DNA of 64,000 nt from Apricaphanius iberus (lineage: Eukaryota; Chordata; Actinopteri; Cyprinodontiformes; Aphaniidae): assembly GCA_028564705.1 (NCBI GenBank), contig JAPXFQ010002701.1, positions 1,566,001 to 1,630,000 on the forward strand. The letters run 5' to 3'. Position numbers and translations under genes: made by a program. Numbering within the stretch: position 1 is the stretch's first letter; each line of letters begins with the position of its first letter. The notes below the pieces were generated by a model that was given only the letters and a program-made list of their open reading frames with translations, was not told where the DNA came from and did no database searches. Shown piece by piece: positions 56,246-64,000 of the stretch.

Positions 56246-56855
56246 TATAGTGCTACTGTTAGTGTCATTCTAAAGTCATTGAATGTGTTAGGATCATCAA
56301 GTGTTCAAGACTAAAAACAGAAAAATAATCCAATATTGTTTTTGCGATGAAAAGACAAATGTCATCCGGGAGCTAAAATACTGAGTCAATACCACAAAGG
56401 AAGGTCCAATGCTAATGATTTAAAAACAATGGCCAAGATGTAATAAATGACTGTATAAAAATAAAGTTTGCTGTCATTCTATTGTTATCTCAAGTTTACC
56501 GCTTTGCCTAGTCTGTCATTTGCATCGTCAGAAGGAACTAACTCCTCAATAAAACAAAGTACTTCAACAGATTCCTTCTTGATGCTGGTGGAGGTTACTA
56601 TAGCTCTTGTCCTTCCCACAAACAAAAAATACCCACAGATGTAGGTACACTACAGTGAAAAACAAAGCTTAACCAGGCACTTTTCAGAGGTTCTTGAGCT
56701 GGAGGACTGCGTAAAAAATTGTGTGGCTTAATAATCCAACAACTGAGCATTTTAACTGTTCCGCTTGTAACTTCGGCATTCCTGAACTAGGACTACAAAC
56801 CCCCAGGGAGAAATAAAGATGGCGGATTCACTCGTTTAGCCAGAAGTCCATGACC
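56246..56855. other. Intron, no gene recognised
   Basis: Unique sequence; nothing recognised. Confidence 0.55.
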
Positions 56856-56863
56856 TTGTTTAG
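56856..56863. repeat. Left target-site duplication (hAT)
   Basis: TTGTTTAG, identical to 57849-57856. Confidence 0.9.
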
Positions 56864-57848
56864 TAGGGATGGGAATCTTACAACATCTCACGATTCAATT
56901 CGATTCCGATTCCGATTCTTGGATTGACGATTCGATTCAGAAACGATTCTCGATTCAGAAGTGATTCTCAATTCAAATCAATTTTTTTTTCTTTAATCAA
57001 TACTCTTTCATTCATCATTTGTGTTTGTAATACACACAACTTGATCTGCCAAATGCCTGTGATGAAGTGAGTCATGAATGTAAAAGGGCATCAACACAAA
57101 ATGGATTTTACAATCTATGTTGAGAGAAGGGAACTGGTTCAAAAGTAATGACATGAAATTGCAACTGGACATCCAAGACCTTTTAAACAAAATTTCTAGT
57201 CTTGAAAAAAAAAAAAGCTGATATATTTTAAGAAGAAGAAAAAAAATATGTATTTCGTTTGTTCTTTGGTACGTAGTAGAAAATACATTGAAAATATTTA
57301 GTATGCACCAAATGTGCAGAAATTTATGGCTTGTGTTATTATTTTCATTGTTTTTTTTAGAAATTTTAAAAGTCCTAACGTTATTGAACTCAGCATATAT
57401 TTCGGACTTCCTTGAAAGCGCCACAGGTGTGCAGCGCTGCTGGATGTTTATATGTAGCTCATAAAGAAAGATCGCTCTTATATACTTGAAGTTTTATAAA
57501 AAATAAAAAACTTTAGCCAAGGTTTTCCTTAGCATGGAGAAGACCTTTTAGACGGCCCAAACATTAACCTTCAGCAAAGACGGGGCGGGCTGGATTTCTC
57601 TTTCATCTTTCATGCTGAAGCTTTAGCCTAGCCGCTACAGCTAGCTAGCGCTAGCTAGCCAATGGCGCATAAGACCTGTCAATGCAACGGTTGCCGTTGC
57701 ATGACAAACACTACGTGAAGCGAAAATTTAAAAAGGTTCAGGAAAAATATTTTTTGAGAATCGATTCTCAAACATTTCGGATCGATTCTGAATCTTGTTA
57801 AATAGGAATCGAGATTCAGACATGAATCGATTTTCACTCACACCCCTA
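56864..57848. mobile_element. Non-autonomous hAT-type element, complete
   Basis: Tips TAGGGATGGGAATC and (right end reversed) TAGGGGTGTGAGTGAAAATC bound a 985-bp unit. It has dense CGATTC/GAATCG subterminal repeats. Perfect 8-bp target duplications TTGTTTAG lie at 56856-56863 and 57849-57856. The minus-strand frame at 57008-57424 (138 codons) has no hAT transposase motif I recognise. A perfect 20-bp palindrome lies inside at 57640-57659. Confidence 0.92.
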
Positions 57849-57856
57849 TTGTTTAG
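57849..57856. repeat. Right target-site duplication (hAT)
   Basis: TTGTTTAG, identical to 56856-56863. Confidence 0.9.
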
Positions 57857-59972
57857 CATTTCCAGTGCAAGTACTGCGACATAACTTCAAAAAACTTAAG
57901 AAGTAATAGAGAAAACTGAATGGCCTAAAAAATATGACCAAACCGGTATACAAGAATATCTCAACACCTTGGGAGACTACTTTATGCTTTTTTGCATTTC
58001 TACAGACACTAAATGCACAACACATTGCATTTCAGTGCTAAAAAGTGAAATTTTCTTTACATTTTGAGTAAGCAGACTTATCCTACAAGGTGATGCAATG
58101 TTAATATGCTACCTGAAGAACTGTAGAAATGGCTCCTGGATGTTCAGACTTTATTGTACTTTTGCTTGTGTCTCCAAAAATTAAGGTATTTGTCCCAACT
58201 GTTCAGCAGGATATTCATGCAGATTTCGGCTTTGGTTCTAGGGTGAATAACCACACTTTACACCAAAACTCTTTGATTTCTGGGACACTGAACACATTTG
58301 CTTGCAGAACAGTATGATGTTTGGACATTTACAGAGTGTTTATTATTAGTTTAGTAAAAGTTTAATGTGAATTCAACATATCCTGTGTATGCAAAAATTT
58401 GGCTTTAACTGTATATGACATATTAATAGGTCATAAAGGCAACAATCGTTGGGCTAAGTACAGTACAAAATATTTAGATCTATATCCTGGTTATGTTTTA
58501 ATTTATTTTGAACATATATTAAGGCAGTGTGCATTTGATATTTAAATTAAATATTTCTCTGTGTTGTATTGTCACTGAGAAATCTGGATGATAATATTAG
58601 TTTATATTGTGTTGTCTGTTTTGTCTATACTGAAGGCATTTATTTGCTTTCTATTTTGTTTATCTTGATGTTAATTGAAATCTTTGCAGTTTAAACATAT
58701 TAACCCTTTACATTTATTTTTCTTTAAACTATTAAGCTATCACATATTTTCGTTTGGTAATTTGATTCCATTCAGTGTTTTAAAGATTCAAATCAGAGCA
58801 GTTTGCAGAAATATCAGTACATATTATAACGGAGTTATGACCACAATATTGATTTAATGTGAAAGAGAGGAATCTGTTTCATTGCCAGTTTTCCACTGAT
58901 GGTGTTCCACTTTTAATTGCTGCTAATTTAACTAAATTGCCAAATCACCATCTGGTTTGAGGATAAAACAGATTTAAAAGCTGCAATTTTCCATTCACAG
59001 GGAATAAAATAAAGTTTCATATTGAGTGGTTTAGATGTACCAGAAATCATCCTAGTCGACCGAATTGTAACAGGCTTCAGGCTAATTTGATATTCCAAAA
59101 TCTGGTGATTTAGATATGATTTCTATGATGTTTAGATGCTGTACCAACATTTTTTTACAACTAATTTTATTCAGATTACTGCAATAGGTTTTGGCTTTCA
59201 TCCCTATCTGCACCTTTTTTGACAGTCTCCTCTACTTTCCCACTCTGATTGGCTGACTTCCCAGGCTTTAGCAGCTTGCACATGTGGCCAAACTGTAAAT
59301 CAGATTCAGACTTTCCATTCAAGTGCCCCACTCCAAGGACTGCACTGGCCTTTATACTGACCTTGTGGACCTTTTTATAGGCTTAAAAACAGAGCGTAAG
59401 GGAAGAGTTGGCTCAATTGCTCACACAGAAACCAAGAGTTAAGTGTCTCTTCCCTTTGATCATACTCTGACCTTTTGACATTTTTGAAATTTCTTGCATC
59501 AGAGTTGTGCATTTTTGGGCTGTCCTTCTCAAAGTGGTCTAGAGACTGGACTTTTTGGCCCTCCGGTGAATTGCATTATTGGTAAATGATACCCCACTTT
59601 GAAAGCAGAGCTCTCCCCTTATGGCATGTTTTGGTCTCGTCTTCCCCCAGCTGATGCTCTGGAGAGAGTTTGACAGGGCTCAAGCTGTTCACTCCCAACC
59701 CCCAACTCGCCTTCTTCTATCTCCATATCCCCCACCCCACCTTTATCTCTTCCCTCCATCACACCTGATTGCATCTGACAAATGCCCCTATTGGCTTCAT
59801 ATCATCAGGTGCAGTGGAGGCAGCGTAAAACTATATTACTCTGCCCATACACCACATCTGTTCTCCATTTTGCATGGCTGACACACTTGCATCAGCAAGC
59901 CTCGGATAGGGCCAAGGCTCTGTCTCCGGAAAACTACAGCATCTTCTCTTGGCAAATTGAGTTCTTGCAGGT

Positions 59973-60017
<45 letters not shown>

Positions 60018-60520
60018 CCCCCCCCACCATTTTAATTTCCATTTTTTGCTGTTTAGCAATTTCCTTCTTTCACATACTGATCTCTGGTTGCTGTATCATA
60101 TCTATATACAAATTGCCATAAAATCCCTTTTTTCTCTTTATAGTTCATAAAAAAGTAAATCATATTTGGATCTAAAAATAATGATACTTACCATATTTGA
60201 TGATTGTGAAATATGTTTTACTGACTTTAGTTTAGTAAAAAGTCAGTAATGTGGTTAACTATGTTGGACTTATATATTCTATACAAACCTGTCTGCCTTC
60301 TGTTTCAAACAGCATCATCCCAAAGCAAACATATGTCTTTATGCAAACAGTACTTTATGTGAAACATTTTGGATTTTGCTTTATTTTTTATTATCAAAAC
60401 AATTTTCTTTAGTAAAACACATTTATTACAAGTCTTATAATTTTTTACTGTCTTAAATTGTACAAAGCAAGCAAGTAGTAGACAATTAATTGTACATTTT
60501 GTGAATAAAATAAACAAAAA
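57857..60520. other. Intron, no gene recognised
   Basis: AT-rich unique sequence with a (CT)n tract. The frame at 59782-60150 runs through the (CT)n repeat and is not a gene. Confidence 0.55.
59974..60025. repeat. (CT)n microsatellite and poly-C
   Basis: About 18 CT units followed by a ten-C run. Confidence 0.93.
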
Positions 60521-60823
60521 TAGGGCTGGACATAAATCAATTTGACTAATTATTCAAATTTTCAGTTTTTTTATTTTTTTATTTTTATCAGATTTTTGTT
60601 TTCTCATCAGTGTACTACTTAGGCTTTTGTAGTTCAGAGTTATTCAGGCTAACTCCCAGAAAGGATGGTTGGTATTGAAGCAGTGTTCTGCTGTTGTTGT
60701 TCTGTGTTGGAAATGTTTTACTTTAGAAAAGAAAGGGAGAAAACAAATCAATAAAAAATGGGGAATAGGATTTGATAAGAAAAAAACTGAGATTTTATTT
60801 TTAGGCTAAACTGCCCAATCCTA
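60521..60823. mobile_element. Short hAT-type element
   Basis: The left end TAGGGCTGGACATAAATCAA and the right end reversed, TAGGATTGGGCAGTTTAGCC, are similar inverted tips of a 303-bp non-coding unit. Flanking octamers AACAAAAA and CATGAGAG do not match, so no target duplication remains. Confidence 0.62.
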
Positions 60824-63329
60824 CATGAGAGTATCACTTTCCCATATAAACCTAATAAAAGTAATAATATCCTTCATTGAAGTATGTGCAGGATTCAGCT
60901 GACCTGATTTGGTTAATCTAAGTTTATTTTTGCAACAGCTGTATTCCATTTCTATGTTTCTGGGCATTTTGCCTCATATTTTGTTAGCGGTATCATTTAT
61001 GTGTCATGTAATGTTATCACAAGTATATCTTGTTTAAAATATAATTTATTTTGTCACTTTAAAATTCTAACACTTCCCAGTTTGCTTTTTTTTGTAACAT
61101 TCATAAATCTCCATTTTAAGACTGATATCTGTGAGTTAACATCAGCCGAAAAGTGACATAATTCTTTCAAATCATCGCTTCACTCTAGGCAATGCCAACA
61201 TGTCTAAAGGTAGATGTTGAATCATCATCTGATGGTTGCATTTTTGCATCAGCCAGCTTGACCTGTGACACCTCTCCCTACTTGCTGATTATTAAATACA
61301 GACTTTGAAAGTGACTTTGGGGAGATTTAAGTGTAGGAAAAACAGAGCGGTGGAGAGCCTCCTACCAGGGAGAGATGCTGATGGACTGTCATGGCCGGCG
61401 TCTCATCAGCAGGAATGCAAGTGGGGTTTTGCGCAGTACTCACCATGTGGTGGCAAGGTTAGGTCACATCAGCATCTTCTATATCTCATACAGAGAGGAT
61501 GCTGAACTTGAAAGGCAACACTTTACAATCCTCTGGTTTAACTCATTTCGTTCGCTTGGTATTTTTTTGGGCTTGTGTGTATGGAAACGTATTCAATTAT
61601 AAGCCACAAAAGCAAGAGGGGAGATAAAACTCTGCATGAAGGACTGCTAGATCTCTGAGGTCCTTCATGTTTGTCATATGTGCTCCTGAGTTGACCAGAC
61701 AGTGCACTGCTGGGTGGTAATTGGAGGACTTCCTGGGAGAGGTGGCCACAGCACTGCTTCGCCTCTGGGCCTCCTTCACCAGTGTGAGCCGGCTATAATT
61801 GGCCCAGCATATTGCTTTGCTTATATGATGTTCTTACTTAGACTACAGACTGTGCTAATGATTCACTTAGGACCTGTTAATCATTCCGAAGACTTTTAAT
61901 CAATTGGAAGGAGAATTTTATTATCTCTGTTAAGTCACTTTGTCTGTGTTCATTCAGTTAATGACTCAAAAACTATATTTACTCAAATTGTGTTCCAAAA
62001 AATAGCTGTCGCCAGTTGTTTACTGAAAAGCATTAATTTTGCGTCTTATGAGCTTTCTCAGATGATTGATTATTAATTGCTAAAACTGCCAGTAGTTCAT
62101 TAAAAAGTAGTTTAAGCTTTGCGTCCCACTTCATTTCTGGTCAGTATGTGAGGCTAATAAAGTTAGCTGTGAGCTGCCGCTCACAGCCCACCCATTAGTT
62201 TAGATGACGGGGGTGGATGGATGGGGGGTAGGGGCAATGGCACCATATGGTAGGTCCTTGCATGTGACAGCCTGACACATTAGTCATTGATGGCTCACAG
62301 CCTCTCAGATGATAGGCAGTACTTAAAAAGCTGACCTACAAACACACACACATACTCCAACAGACACTAAACCGGTCCTAAAACACACTGCCATGCTCAC
62401 AAAATAGCTTTTCCAGGCATCAGCCTAGTAAGGCTGATGATTTGTTACTAAAAGAATCAAATTGAGAAGCAGTACTCTTACAATAAATTAAACCATTATT
62501 ACAGGACAATTAATTTGATCTATTCATTTTGCACAAGATAGTACTGTTGCACATAACACATTTAAAAATAAAAAAGAAACTATACAGCTCATTTTGACCT
62601 TATAGGCCGAGCAGGGGGCCTTCCTTCCTCTTTTAACCCTTATTTATCTTAGTGTAATTTTTACTCCTAGCCTTCATTAAATCCGCCATAGTTCTCTCCT
62701 AACTAATGACAGGTAAAAACCATTACTCTCCAACAGTATTAGTATCAGTTGTAAATTTGTGCAAACACCTTAAAAATAAAATCTAACTTCATGGTCTATG
62801 AACTTAATTAGTAAAACATGACAACTTGTTTTCCTTGGGTTTAAATATGACATGACAAAGAAACTCCAAATCTCTTAGCCAGTTTTCAAAATGGGAAAGA
62901 CAAAAGAACATGTAATTTAATTAAGCTGCATAATATAAAAAATATTTACCTGCTATACTGTTGTTGAAATTTGTAATGAGCACGTTAATTTCAAGTACCT
63001 CTGATACCCTTCATCCGACACTTTTACTATTTAGTATATCAGCCATGAAAAGTAGATGTTAGGTATGTGGATTAAAGTCAGAGTCCATCCAAATGGTCGG
63101 ACCTGCTATTAATGGATCTCCATCTATTTGCAGATTTTTCTGTGGAATGTAACTCCAAATTATTCAGGGAAATATCACCTATTTGCAATTTTTTTTTTCC
63201 TTTTATGTATGAAATGTTGATATTCCTAATTGCTTCAAATTGACTGTACCCCCACAACAGAGGAGATAAGAAAGATAGTAGAGGTTAGTTTCTGCAGTAG
63301 TGCGAAGACTGTTTCTATAAAAGCGTGTT
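60824..63329. other. Intron, no gene recognised
   Basis: Unique sequence. Frames at 61305-61505, 61375-61602 and 61702-61899 overlap in different frames with no domain. A GC-richer block lies at 61330-61790. Confidence 0.5.
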
Positions 63330-63900
63330 AAAGATGCACTCCGTAACTTTGCGGATATTTTCCCTCTATTGTCATCTCAAGGCTTGTGGCGTATCGTCTT
63401 TTTCGAAAAAGAAATCTCTGGAGTGCCTCTGAATAGTCCAGTGTACTGACTGTTTTGCAAGCTCACTAGCCAAAAAAACAAAACTTATCAAATGGAGTGC
63501 TAGTTGGTAAATAAACAGGTTCCCTGGCATCGACCAACACAATAACCCCAGAACAAGCATTTATTACTTACCAATCTAGTAGCAACACGGCTATTTCATC
63601 AACCGTAGTGTATCCTGTTGTAGAGATCTCCAGTGGGGAAAAGCTGGGCCAGTGTTGGCTCTCGTTTTGTCTCTTGCTCTATTGCTTTCTCTTTTTCTTT
63701 TCATCGCTTCTTCTGATATTCTCTTCTTCAGTTTCTTTGGTGGATATGCCCAGGCTCATCTCTCAAAACCTTGAGCTTTATTGGTAGTGTTTGACCTAAT
63801 GTCATACAGCGAAACTCAGTCAGCACTTCCAGGTGTCCCAGCTGAGAAAAGGTATATATTGTGCTTTTTAGCAGCGGCACACTCCCTACCAGTGACATCT
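63330..63900. mobile_element. Suspected interspersed repeat
   Basis: GATGCACTCCGTAACTTTGC followed by GGCTTGTGGCGTATCGTCTT and the rest resembles a repeated fish unit from memory. No terminal structure could be proven and the limits are guesses. Confidence 0.3.
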
Positions 63901-64000
63901 CAGTGACATGCCTAGAACAAAATTTAAAAATACATCTTTTTAAGGTATAAAATATGTGGAGTGTATTCTATTGACGCATATCTTGTGTTTGAACTGTTAA

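Noticed and set aside
59782..60150. 122-codon frame with a Ser/Leu repeat
   Set aside because: The repeat is the translated (CT)n microsatellite; not a gene.

Overview
This is vertebrate intronic DNA, almost certainly from a ray-finned (teleost) fish. It is AT-rich, has no operons or bacterial signals, and is full of fish-type mobile-element debris: Tc1-like and hAT DNA transposons, L2-clade LINEs and a tRNA-headed SINE with a (GGAT)n tail. The only host protein-coding sequence I can support is one 93-nt exon at 32902-32994 on the + strand. It encodes the start of the second RNA-recognition motif of a Musashi protein, and its residues match Musashi-2 (MSI2) rather than Musashi-1. The whole window is therefore best read as one exon of an msi2 gene with parts of two very long introns, each over 31 kb here, which fits the very large introns of vertebrate MSI2.

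Layout. 1-10.9 kb: intron with eroded Tc1-like pieces, a complete 700-bp hAT-type element with a perfect 8-bp target duplication (6012-6711), and an old relic of the 5' end of 28S rRNA (about 9305-9480). 10.9-13.1 kb: a junction of a hAT tip, a truncated antisense Tc1-like transposase pseudogene, another DNA-transposon end and a SINE. 13-32.5 kb: mostly unique intron, some of it looking like conserved noncoding DNA, with scattered Tc1-like and hAT pieces. 32.6-33.0 kb: C/A homopolymer tracts, then the msi2 exon with clear splice sites. 33-36.3 kb: intron with candidate regulatory sequence. 36.3-38.4 kb: a three-layer nest (hAT inside hAT inside Tc1-like). 39.6-44.4 kb: another Tc1-like relic and an L2 3' fragment. 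44.4-53.3 kb: mostly unique intron. 53.36-56.17 kb: a 5'-truncated L2 LINE on the minus strand with an open 543-codon reverse transcriptase frame; its 3' UTR carries about 367 bp of 28S rRNA in the opposite orientation. 56.86-57.85 kb: a complete hAT-type element. 57.9-64 kb: intron with a (CT)n tract, a small hAT-type element and a suspected interspersed repeat at the end.

I found no new multi-gene system. The most unusual observations are the LINE/28S rRNA chimera, the second independent rRNA relic, the three-layer transposon nest, and a new perfect hairpin inside the Tc1-like pseudogene. Most of the many short open frames are chance frames in noncoding DNA and are not listed. Family assignments of repeats rest on recognition from memory; where I saw target duplications, inverted repeats or catalytic motifs in the sequence itself, I say so.
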